DNA of 5,521 nucleotides from NCBI GenBank assembly GCA_021812865.1, contig JAKAMP010000229.1, forward strand, positions 1 through 5,521, given 5' to 3'. Source of the DNA: Bacteroidota bacterium. Lineage in GTDB: Bacteria > Bacteroidota > Bacteroidia > Bacteroidales > JAAYUG01. The stretch's first letter is position 1; every line of letters starts with the position of its first letter. Shown here piece by piece: positions 1 through 5,521 of this stretch. The notes beneath the pieces were generated by a model. That model ran no database searches and was not told where the DNA came from. It saw only the letters and a program-made list of their open reading frames with translations. The position numbers were made by a program, and so were the translations under genes.

Positions 1-32
1 TTTTCGCAGGCCCTAAGTTCATTGAAAGATAT

Positions 33-116
33 GCCCGGGTGGCGGAATAGGTAGACGCGCTGGTCTCAAACACCAGTGGTAGCAATACTGTGCCGGTTCG
101 ACCCCGGCCCCGGGTA
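33..116 (+). tRNA. tRNA-Leu with anticodon CAA (reads UUG)
   Basis: The stretch folds as a class II tRNA. The 7-bp acceptor stem pairs 33-39 (GCCCGGG) with 109-115 (CCCGGGT), with a G-U at the first pair, and the discriminator is A116, as in leucine tRNAs. The D stem pairs 42-44 with 56-58. The anticodon stem pairs 60-64 (CTGGT) with 72-76 (ACCAG) around the loop CTCAAAC, which places anticodon CAA at 67-69. A long variable region (77-91) contains a small stem, 78-81 with 86-89, closing a GCAA loop. The T arm pairs 92-96 with 104-108 around TTCGACC. The 3' CCA is not encoded, because CTC follows A116, so it must be added after transcription. Nothing looks degenerate. Confidence 0.97.
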
Positions 117-122
117 CTCGAC

Positions 123-149
123 AAACCCTCATCGATGAGGGTTTTTTTT
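123..149 (+). terminator. Intrinsic terminator of the tRNA-Leu transcript
   Basis: Positions 123-144 form a perfect 22-nt palindrome centred on ATCGAT. As RNA it gives a stem with a CCCTC/GAGGG core flanked by A-U pairs, followed by an uninterrupted run of eight T (142-149). This is the classical rho-independent layout and starts 6 nt after the tRNA ends. The opposite strand has only a short T run, so it should act mainly rightward. It ends 16 nt before the next start codon, which raises the question of how the downstream gene is transcribed. Confidence 0.9.
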
Positions 150-165
150 ATAAAACGCAGGCATT

Positions 166-633
166 ATGAGTAATCCTGAACTCATCAGACCCTACAGCGA
201 AAAACAATTGCAATTTGACCGGCGCTATCTGGAGATGGCCCGGATATGGGGAATGAATTCATATTGCAAACGCAGGCAGGTGGGATCGCTCATCGTCAAG
301 GGCCGCATGATCATATCCGATGGATACAATGGCACCCCCGAAGGTTTTGAAAATATTTGCGAAGATGAAAACTTTAAAACAAAACCTTACGTTTTACATG
401 CCGAAGCAAATGCCATTACAAAAGTTGCCAAATCGAACAACAGCAGTGAAAACGCTACGCTCTATGTCACATGCTCTCCCTGCGTGGAGTGTGCCAAACT
501 GATTATCCAGTCGGGCATCAGGCGGGTGGTTTTTTCTGAAAAATATCCCAATGAAGATGGGCTGATCCTTCTGGAGAGAGCCAAAATTGAAATCGTACAT
601 ATACCTTTGGAAAATGGAAATGCAGAACACTAA
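166..633 (+). CDS. comEB: dCMP deaminase (deoxycytidylate deaminase, ComEB-like)
   Basis: This is a cytosolic zinc enzyme expected to deaminate dCMP to dUMP, the substrate of thymidylate synthase. The 155-residue product has the full cytidine/deoxycytidylate deaminase signature: HAE at 78-80 (zinc ligand His78, proton-shuttling Glu80) and SPCVEC at 104-109, where Cys106 and Cys109 are the other two zinc ligands. The SDGYNGTPEGF segment (51-61) matches the substrate-binding loop conserved in dCMP deaminases, which favours dCMP over free cytidine or tRNA adenosine as substrate. Length is normal for a single-domain family member. The ATG at 166 keeps the conserved N-terminal region (RRYLEMARIW) intact; there is no evident Shine-Dalgarno, as is usual in Bacteroidota. 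The 3' end overlaps the next gene by 20 nt. The symbol follows the Bacillus homologue and does not imply a role in competence. Confidence 0.93.
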   Translation: MSNPELIRPYSEKQLQFDRRYLEMARIWGMNSYCKRRQVGSLIVKGRMIISDGYNGTPEGFENICEDENFKTKPYVLHAEANAITKVAKSNNSSENATLYVTCSPCVECAKLIIQSGIRRVVFSEKYPNEDGLILLERAKIEIVHIPLENGNAEH

Positions 634-2215
634 AAGATCCATTTGGTTACCCCTTGTGTTTGCCTTTGTGCTGGCAGCCGGTATATTTATCGGGCAAATG
701 GTGAGCAGAAACGCCCACCCCAACCGGTTTACCATATACCCCCGCGCCGATAAGGTCGGAACCGTAATCGATTACATTACCACCGATTATGTTGACTCGG
801 TTAATCGGAATGCACTGACTGATAAAGCTATCACCACCATGCTGGAAAGCCTCGATCCGCATTCGGTATATATTCCTGCCTCGGATCTGCAAAAGGTCAA
901 TGAGCCTCTGGAAGGCAATTTCAGCGGCATTGGCGTGCAGTTCAACGTGCAGAACGATACCGTTGTGGTAGTGAATACGGTTCCCAATGGTCCTTCCCAA
1001 CTGGTGGGGATACAGGCCGGCGACCGCATCATTAAAGTGAACGATACTTTGGTGGCCGGCGTAAAAATGGTGAGCGACGATATTGTGAAAAGACTGAAGG
1101 GCCCACAGGGAACCAAGGTCAAGGTTACAATCCTTAGAAAATCAGTGAATAAACTGATTGACTTCGATATCATCAGGAATAAAATTCCCTTATACAGCGT
1201 GGATGTTTCCTACATGGTGGATCCGGAGATCGGGTATATCAAGATCAACCAGTTTTCCAGGACCACCCACGATGAATTTCTGGCAGGTGTGCAGAAACTG
1301 CATCAGCAGGGAATGAAAAAACTGATCGTCGACCTCAGGGAAAACGGAGGCGGCTATATGGATGCTGCTGTGGATATCGCCGATGAATTCCTGGGCAACA
1401 ATGAGCTGATCGTATATACCCAGGGGAAAGCCCGCCCGCGGCAGGAATACAGGGCCACGCCCGGAGGGGTATGTCTCAACGATTCCCTGATCATCCTGAT
1501 CGATGAAATGTCTGCCTCAGCAAGCGAAATTCTTGCAGGGGCCATACAGGATAATGACCGGGGACTGATCGTGGGCCGGAGATCATTCGGAAAAGGCCTG
1601 GTGCAGGAACAGATCGTGCTGGCCGACGGCTCTGCAGTGCGTCTTACCGTTGCCAGGTATTATACTCCAACAGGCCGCTGTATCCAGAAACCATACAACC
1701 ATGGATATGACGAGTATTATAACGATATCCACGAAAGGTACCTCCATGGAGAAATGGAACAGGCCGACAGCATTCATTTTGCCGATACTGTTGTATACCG
1801 TACACCCAAAGGCAAAATCCTGCACGGAGGCGGAGGCATCATGCCCGATGTATTCATCCCTCTCGATACAGCCGGCTACAGCGACTATTTTGGGGAAGTC
1901 CGTAACAGGGGCCTTATCTATAATTTTGCATTCAACTACACCGACCAGAACCGCAGCAAACTGATGTCCCTCAAAGACCTGGAAGCCCTTGACAAATACC
2001 TGGATCACCAGAAAATTCTGGACCAGTTCGTGCAATTTGCTGCTAAAAAAGGCGTTCCTCCCAAACCTAAAGACATCAAGGTGTCCGGATTCATCATCGA
2101 AACCCAGCTGAAAGCATACATTGCCCGGAACATTTTCGACAACGATGGTTTTTATCCCATCATCAGCCGGATTGACAATACCCTTGAAAAGGCTGTAGAC
2201 CTGCTCAAACACTGA
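614..2215 (+). CDS. ctpA: S41 family C-terminal processing peptidase, membrane-anchored, with PDZ domain
   Basis: This is a serine protease of the tail-specific (CtpA/Prc) family, which cleaves or trims proteins near their C-termini outside the cytoplasmic membrane. Counting from the ATG at 614 it has 533 residues. A hydrophobic segment at about 10-29, after a short basic stretch, is an uncleaved signal anchor or signal peptide. A PDZ domain lies at about 99-176 (SGIGVQF, AGDRIIKVND). The S41 core, about 200-365, carries DLRENGGG (240-247), SASASEI with the predicted nucleophile Ser302, and FGKGLVQ with general base Lys327 and Gln331. The 25-residue Ser-Lys spacing matches known family members, so it should be active. 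A C-terminal extension of about 160 residues follows. The start could also be ATG 620, or TTG 587, which lengthens the protein without adding recognisable sequence. The gene overlaps the deaminase stop, suggesting coupled translation. Its substrate cannot be inferred. Confidence 0.93.
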   Translation: MEMQNTKRSIWLPLVFAFVLAAGIFIGQMVSRNAHPNRFTIYPRADKVGTVIDYITTDYVDSVNRNALTDKAITTMLESLDPHSVYIPASDLQKVNEPLEGNFSGIGVQFNVQNDTVVVVNTVPNGPSQLVGIQAGDRIIKVNDTLVAGVKMVSDDIVKRLKGPQGTKVKVTILRKSVNKLIDFDIIRNKIPLYSVDVSYMVDPEIGYIKINQFSRTTHDEFLAGVQKLHQQGMKKLIVDLRENGGGYMDAAVDIADEFLGNNELIVYTQGKARPRQEYRATPGGVCLNDSLIILIDEMSASASEILAGAIQDNDRGLIVGRRSFGKGLVQEQIVLADGSAVRLTVARYYTPTGRCIQKPYNHGYDEYYNDIHERYLHGEMEQADSIHFADTVVYRTPKGKILHGGGGIMPDVFIPLDTAGYSDYFGEVRNRGLIYNFAFNYTDQNRSKLMSLKDLEALDKYLDHQKILDQFVQFAAKKGVPPKPKDIKVSGFIIETQLKAYIARNIFDNDGFYPIISRIDNTLEKAVDLLKH

Positions 2216-2235
2216 AACTGATAATCAACCTCCTC

Positions 2236-2270
2236 AAAACTCCTTTCACCAGAAGGGAGTTTTTTCTTTT
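2236..2270 (+). terminator. Intrinsic terminator after the protease gene
   Basis: Positions 2236-2246 pair with 2253-2263 in an 11-bp stem with one G-U pair, closing a six-base loop (CACCAG). The 3' side runs into a T-rich tract, TTTTTT-C-TTTT, at 2260-2270. It begins 20 nt after the protease stop codon and separates the deaminase-protease unit from the sdh operon, so sdh needs its own promoter. Confidence 0.9.
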
Positions 2271-2409
2271 TATACTGAAAGGATCAGAAATGAGAATTCC
2301 TGAGATTTGTTTATGAAGAATACAGTTGCATGGAACATTTGTCAATATATCAAAATATGTATATGTAAATATCTGATTTAGTTTGATGTTGGCTGAAAAG
2401 AGTAAGAAA

Positions 2410-2440
2410 CTGTTCATAAACATGATGTTAATTAGAACAG
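2410..2440. promoter_or_regulatory. Imperfect inverted repeat upstream of the sdh promoter, candidate operator
   Basis: CTGTTC (2410-2415) and GAACAG (2435-2440) are perfect inverted arms, and inside them AACAT (2419-2423) and ATGTT (2425-2429) form a second perfect pair around G2424. The two half-sites read CTGTTC-ATA-AACAT and, on the other strand, CTGTTC-TAATT-AACAT. The element ends 5 nt before the TATATTTG box, so it covers where a Bacteroidota -33 element would lie. A regulator bound there could block or recruit RNA polymerase. The repeat is seen directly; the operator role and any regulator are inference. Confidence 0.4.
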
Positions 2441-2445
2441 AAAGA

Positions 2446-2453
2446 TATATTTG
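2446..2453 (+). promoter_or_regulatory. Predicted -7 promoter element of the sdh operon
   Basis: TATATTTG is a perfect match to the Bacteroidota -7 consensus TAnnTTTG. It lies 53 nt before the sdhC start codon, downstream of the terminator that closes the previous unit, which is the expected place for the sdhCAB promoter. Transcription would start around 2458-2462. No clear TTTG/TTG -33 element is found about 19-21 nt upstream; that stretch lies inside the inverted repeat at 2410-2440, which may mean an activator is needed. Confidence 0.6.
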
Positions 2454-2471
2454 TAATCAGGAACCTGATTA
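2454..2471. promoter_or_regulatory. 8-bp inverted repeat straddling the predicted sdh transcription start
   Basis: TAATCAGG-AA-CCTGATTA is a perfect 8-bp inverted repeat with a two-base centre, directly abutting the TATATTTG box. The predicted start site falls inside it. A two-base centre is too tight for a good RNA hairpin loop, so a dimeric DNA-binding protein is the likelier reader, and a protein bound there would be expected to repress. The symmetry is directly visible; function is inferred. Confidence 0.45.
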
Positions 2472-2506
2472 ATGATTTCTTTCTTGCAGCAATTAAATCG
2501 ATAACT

Positions 2507-3178
2507 ATGAGCAGCCTGTTAACCTCATCCATTGGGAAAAAGTTTCTGATGTCGCTGGCCGGAATATTCCTGCTGGTATTCCTGCTGGTTCATCTTTCAC
2601 TCAATTCTTTGCTGATATTGAGCAAATCAACCGAGGCATTCAACCTTGTCGCCCACTTCATGGCCACCAATATTGTGGTTAAGGTGTTTGAAGTGGTTTT
2701 GTTCGGCGGTTTCCTCCTTCACATGATCTATGCGCTGATCCTACAGGTTCAGAACTGGATCGCACGTCCAGCCGGATACAAGGTTGGCAACTACTCACAG
2801 TCGTCATTCTTCTCCAAATATACCATTCATACTGCCGTAATTATTGGTATATTCCTGGTGATTCACCTCATGGATTTCTACTTTAAATCGAAGTTTGGCC
2901 AGGCGGTGCAGGAAGTTACCTATCCCAGCGGACGAATACTGGAAGACCTGGGATCACTCGTACTGATCAAGTTTAAAATGCCTGTATTCGTGATCGGTTA
3001 TTTGGTTTGTTTCCTGGTCCTCGGATTTCACCTTCACCATGGCTTTCAGTCGGCTTTCCAGACCCTCGGCCTGAATCACAAAACCTACACCCCGGTGATC
3101 AAATTACTGGGCCTGCTCTATACTATATTCATCACCATTGGATTCTCCCTTATTCCCCTTGTCATCTATTTTCAATAA
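2507..3178 (+). CDS. sdhC: Succinate dehydrogenase / fumarate reductase cytochrome b558 subunit
   Basis: This is the membrane anchor of succinate:quinone oxidoreductase; it binds heme and exchanges electrons with the quinone pool. The 223-residue product shows five hydrophobic segments at about 13-35, 59-80, 105-125, 152-175 and 196-221. That is the fold of the single-subunit, diheme (type B) anchors of Bacillus and Wolinella, and agrees with the lack of an sdhD gene between sdhC and sdhA. Candidate axial heme ligands are His29, His72, His120 and one of the FHLHH cluster (His175, 177, 178), one in each of the first four helices. Type B enzymes generally use menaquinone. The ATG at 2507 is followed at once by the conserved-looking SSIGKKFLMSLAG entry to helix 1. 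It is the first gene of sdhCAB, 23 nt before sdhA. A perfect 12-bp tandem duplication lies in helix 1. Confidence 0.95.
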   Translation: MSSLLTSSIGKKFLMSLAGIFLLVFLLVHLSLNSLLILSKSTEAFNLVAHFMATNIVVKVFEVVLFGGFLLHMIYALILQVQNWIARPAGYKVGNYSQSSFFSKYTIHTAVIIGIFLVIHLMDFYFKSKFGQAVQEVTYPSGRILEDLGSLVLIKFKMPVFVIGYLVCFLVLGFHLHHGFQSAFQTLGLNHKTYTPVIKLLGLLYTIFITIGFSLIPLVIYFQ

Positions 3179-3180
3179 GC

Positions 3181-3194
3181 TGAATTTAAATTCA
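3181..3194. repeat. 14-nt perfect palindrome between sdhC and sdhA
   Basis: TGAATTTAAATTCA is perfectly self-complementary and fills most of the 23-nt gap between the sdhC stop and the sdhA start, ending 7 nt before the ATG. Being AT-rich with no loop, it would form only a weak RNA hairpin and has no T tract, so it is not a terminator. It could mark an mRNA processing point or be chance in AT-rich spacer DNA. Confidence 0.4.
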
Positions 3195-3201
3195 CTGCTA
3201 T

Positions 3202-5142
3202 ATGGTAAAGTTGAATTCCAAAATACCAGCCGGACCCCTGAGTGAGAAATGGACCTCCTACAAGGCAACCCAGAACCTGGTAAACCCTGCCAATAAAAGA
3301 AAACTAGATATCATCGTGGTTGGAACGGGACTGGCGGGTGCATCGGCCGCCGCTTCCCTGGGCGAGCTTGGTTTTAATGTGAAGGTGTTCTGTTACCAGG
3401 ATAGCCCGCGCAGGGCACACAGTATTGCTGCACAGGGCGGAATCAATGCATCCAAGAATTATCAGAACGATGGTGACAGCGCCTACCGTTTGTTTTACGA
3501 TACTATCAAAGGTGGCGACTACCGGTCACGTGAAGCCAATGTATACCGTCTGGCCGAAGTCAGCGGCAACATCATCGACCAGTGTGTGGCACAGGGTGTT
3601 CCCTTTGCCCGGGATTATGGCGGATTACTTGAAAACCGGTCGTTTGGCGGAGCTCAGGTATCGCGAACCTTCTATGCACGCGGACAGACAGGGCAGCAAC
3701 TGCTCCTGGGAGCTTACGGTGCATTAAGCAGGCAAAATCACCAGGGTTCGGTGAAGATGTACACCCGGCACGAAATGATCGACCTGGTGCTGGTGGAAGG
3801 AAGGGCAAGGGGCATCATCACCCGCAACCTTGTTACCGGTAAAATTGAAAGACACTTCGGTCATGCCGTGATCCTGGCATCCGGAGGTTACGGAAACGTA
3901 TTCTATCTTTCAACCAATGCCATGGGATCGAACTCCAGCGCCATATGGAAAGCATACAAACGGGGTGCAGTTTTTGGAAACCCCTGCTTCACCCAGATCC
4001 ATCCCACCTGCATTCCTGTGCATGGCGAATACCAGTCAAAACTTACGCTGATGAGCGAAAGTCTGCGTAACGACGGCAGGATTTGGGTTCCCAAGAAGAA
4101 GGAAGATGCCGAAAAACTCCGTCACAAACAGATCAGACCGTCGGATATTAAGGAAGAGGACAGGGATTACTACCTTGAACGCCGTTACCCGGCATTCGGT
4201 AACCTGGTACCCAGGGATGTGGCTTCCAGGGCGGCCAAGGAACGCTGCGATGCCGGCTTCGGCGTGAATGAAACCGGGCTGGCTGTATACCTCGATTTTG
4301 AAGATGCCATCAAACGGCTTGGCAAACACGTAATTGAGGAAAGGTATGGCAACCTGTTCCAGATGTATGAAAAGATCGTGGACGAAGACCCCTATACCAC
4401 CCCCATGATGATATACCCGGCTGTGCATTATACCATGGGCGGACTGTGGGTTGATTATGAACTGATGAGCAATATACCGGGCTTGTTTGTACTGGGCGAG
4501 GCCAATTTCAGCGATCATGGAGCCAACCGCCTGGGAGCGTCTGCTCTCATGCAGGGACTGGCCGACGGATACTTTGTGATTCCCTATACCATTCAGAATT
4601 ATCTCTCCGACCAGATCAAGGTGCCACGTATGTCAACCAACCTGCCTGAATTCGAAAAAACCGAGAAGGATGCCACCGATCGGTTATCCAAACTCATGGC
4701 CGTGAAGGGATCGAAAACCGTTGACCACTTCCACCGCGAACTGGGAAAAATCATGTGGGAACATGTGGGAATGGGCAGGACGGCAGAAGGTCTGAAGGAG
4801 GCAGTCACCCTGATCCGCCAACTGAGGGATACATTCTGGAAGGATGTACTGATCCCCGGGGAAATGAACGCCCTGAATCCTGAACTCGAAAAGGCCGCCC
4901 GGGTGGCCGATTTTCTCGAACTGGGCGAACTGATAGCCATGGATGCCCTGAACAGAAACGAATCGTGCGGCGGACATTTCAGGGAAGAGTACCAGACCGA
5001 GGATGGGGAAGCCAAACGCTATGACCAGAACTTCATGTACGTGGCTGCCTGGGAATATCAGGGCGACAGCCAGGCACATTCGGTGCACAAGGAAAATCTC
5101 GAATACGAGTCTATTGAAGTGAAAGCCCGGAACTATAAATGA
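3202..5142 (+). CDS. sdhA: Succinate dehydrogenase / fumarate reductase flavoprotein subunit
   Basis: This is the catalytic subunit, interconverting succinate and fumarate with covalently bound FAD on the cytoplasmic face of the membrane. In the 646 residues, the dinucleotide-binding loop [10 protein letters not shown] is at 41-50. HSIAAQGG begins at His73, the predicted covalent FAD attachment site. QIHPTC (265-270) contains active-site His267. Conserved arginines in SESLRNDGR (Arg289) and PRDVASR (Arg338) are candidates for the proton-delivery path. HYTMGG starts at His409, and GANRLGA has substrate-binding Arg443. The C-terminal helical domain, about 490-600, is complete. All key residues are present, so the enzyme should be active. 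An N-terminal extension of about 35 residues precedes the FAD fold, common in the non-proteobacterial long form. Motifs do not decide between succinate oxidation and fumarate reduction. sdhB follows after 51 nt. Confidence 0.97.
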   Translation: MVKLNSKIPAGPLSEKWTSYKATQNLVNPANKRKLDIIVVGTGLAGASAAASLGELGFNVKVFCYQDSPRRAHSIAAQGGINASKNYQNDGDSAYRLFYDTIKGGDYRSREANVYRLAEVSGNIIDQCVAQGVPFARDYGGLLENRSFGGAQVSRTFYARGQTGQQLLLGAYGALSRQNHQGSVKMYTRHEMIDLVLVEGRARGIITRNLVTGKIERHFGHAVILASGGYGNVFYLSTNAMGSNSSAIWKAYKRGAVFGNPCFTQIHPTCIPVHGEYQSKLTLMSESLRNDGRIWVPKKKEDAEKLRHKQIRPSDIKEEDRDYYLERRYPAFGNLVPRDVASRAAKERCDAGFGVNETGLAVYLDFEDAIKRLGKHVIEERYGNLFQMYEKIVDEDPYTTPMMIYPAVHYTMGGLWVDYELMSNIPGLFVLGEANFSDHGANRLGASALMQGLADGYFVIPYTIQNYLSDQIKVPRMSTNLPEFEKTEKDATDRLSKLMAVKGSKTVDHFHRELGKIMWEHVGMGRTAEGLKEAVTLIRQLRDTFWKDVLIPGEMNALNPELEKAARVADFLELGELIAMDALNRNESCGGHFREEYQTEDGEAKRYDQNFMYVAAWEYQGDSQAHSVHKENLEYESIEVKARNYK

Positions 5143-5193
5143 TCCCGGTAACCTATACAACCATTCGTAAAACCAGAAATAAAACAGGCAGCT

Positions 5194-5521
5194 ATGAATT
5201 TCACGCTTAAAATCTGGCGGCAGAAAGATGCTCAATCCAAAGGCCGGTTTGTAACCTATACCATCGGCAATATAACCCCCGATTGTTCTTTTCTGGAAAT
5301 GCTTGATCAGTTGAACGAATCGCTGGTAAGCAAGGGCGAAGAACCTGTGGCTTTCGATCATGACTGCCGTGAAGGCATTTGCGGGGCATGCAGTCTATAT
5401 ATCAATGGCCGCCCCCATGGCCCCGACGATGCAGTGACTACCTGTCAGCTGCATATGCGTAAATTCCACGACAGGGACACCATCGTTATCGAACCCTGGA
5501 GGGCACGTCCTTTCCCTGTGA
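5194..5521 (+). CDS. sdhB: Succinate dehydrogenase / fumarate reductase iron-sulfur subunit (3' end beyond window)
   Basis: This subunit passes electrons between the FAD of SdhA and the quinone site at SdhC. Translation from the ATG at 5194 stays open for 109 codons to the window edge; family members are about 240-260 residues, so roughly the N-terminal 40 percent is here. The visible part is the plant-type ferredoxin domain: [10 protein letters not shown] gives Cys58, Cys63 and Cys66, and TTCQLH gives Cys84, together the four ligands of the [2Fe-2S] cluster. The 17-residue gap between Cys66 and Cys84 is longer than in Escherichia coli. The C-terminal domain with the [4Fe-4S] and [3Fe-4S] clusters lies outside. 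The 51-nt gap from sdhA holds no terminator, so both genes should share one mRNA. The truncation comes from the window boundary, not from a mutation. Confidence 0.95.
   Translation, partial: MNFTLKIWRQKDAQSKGRFVTYTIGNITPDCSFLEMLDQLNESLVSKGEEPVAFDHDCREGICGACSLYINGRPHGPDDAVTTCQLHMRKFHDRDTIVIEPWRARPFPV

Noticed and set aside
14..21. TAAGTTCA as a -7 element for the tRNA-Leu gene
   Set aside because: The position is right for a tRNA promoter, but it matches only part of TAnnTTTG and the -33 region lies outside the window, so it cannot be supported.
1583..2212. Long minus-strand open frame (209 codons) inside the protease gene
   Set aside because: It is entirely antisense to a gene with intact catalytic motifs, has no recognisable domain of its own, and reflects codon bias of the real gene.
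2378..2385. TTAGTTTG as an alternative sdh -7 element
   Set aside because: It mismatches the important second base of TAnnTTTG and has no TTTG/TTG at the proper distance upstream. The perfect TATATTTG at 2446 is nearer sdhC and better.
2205..2423. 72-codon open frame on the minus strand across the protease-sdhC spacer
   Set aside because: It reads back through the protease terminator, has AT-rich low-complexity composition and no recognisable domain. It is best explained as a chance frame in spacer DNA.
4684..5361. Minus-strand open frame (225 codons) across the end of sdhA and the start of sdhB
   Set aside because: It is antisense to two genes with clear family motifs and crosses their gap. 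Its translation shows no recognisable domain, so it is a shadow frame.

Overview
The window looks like ordinary chromosomal housekeeping DNA from a member of the Bacteroidota, probably Bacteroidales-like. Three things point there: the sdhC-sdhA-sdhB order with a single diheme cytochrome b subunit, a TAnnTTTG-type promoter element, and A-rich translation starts without clear Shine-Dalgarno motifs. The genus cannot be read from the sequence. I see no mobile element, CRISPR array, toxin-antitoxin pair, phage gene or unknown multigene system.

Layout, all on the + strand. (1) A class II tRNA-Leu(CAA) at 33-116, followed by a strong intrinsic terminator at 123-149. (2) A two-gene unit: a zinc-dependent dCMP deaminase (166-633) overlapping a membrane-anchored S41 C-terminal processing protease with a PDZ domain (614-2215), closed by a second intrinsic terminator (2236-2270). 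(3) An AT-rich spacer (2216-2506) that appears to hold the control region of the next operon: a perfect TATATTTG -7 element between two inverted repeats, plus a tiny upstream reading frame. (4) The succinate:quinone oxidoreductase (succinate dehydrogenase / fumarate reductase) operon: sdhC (2507-3178), sdhA (3202-5142) and sdhB, which is cut by the window end (5194-5521).

The three sdh products form one respiratory complex. SdhA carries FAD and the dicarboxylate site, SdhB carries iron-sulfur clusters, and SdhC anchors the complex in the membrane with two hemes and handles the quinone, probably menaquinone. The complex can run as succinate dehydrogenase or fumarate reductase, and sequence alone does not settle the direction. 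The deaminase feeds dUMP to thymidylate synthesis. The protease acts outside the cytoplasmic membrane; its overlap with the deaminase gene suggests translational coupling rather than a shared pathway.

The parts most worth a second look are in the noncoding DNA: the paired dyads around the sdh promoter, and the terminator lying only 16 nt upstream of the deaminase start.
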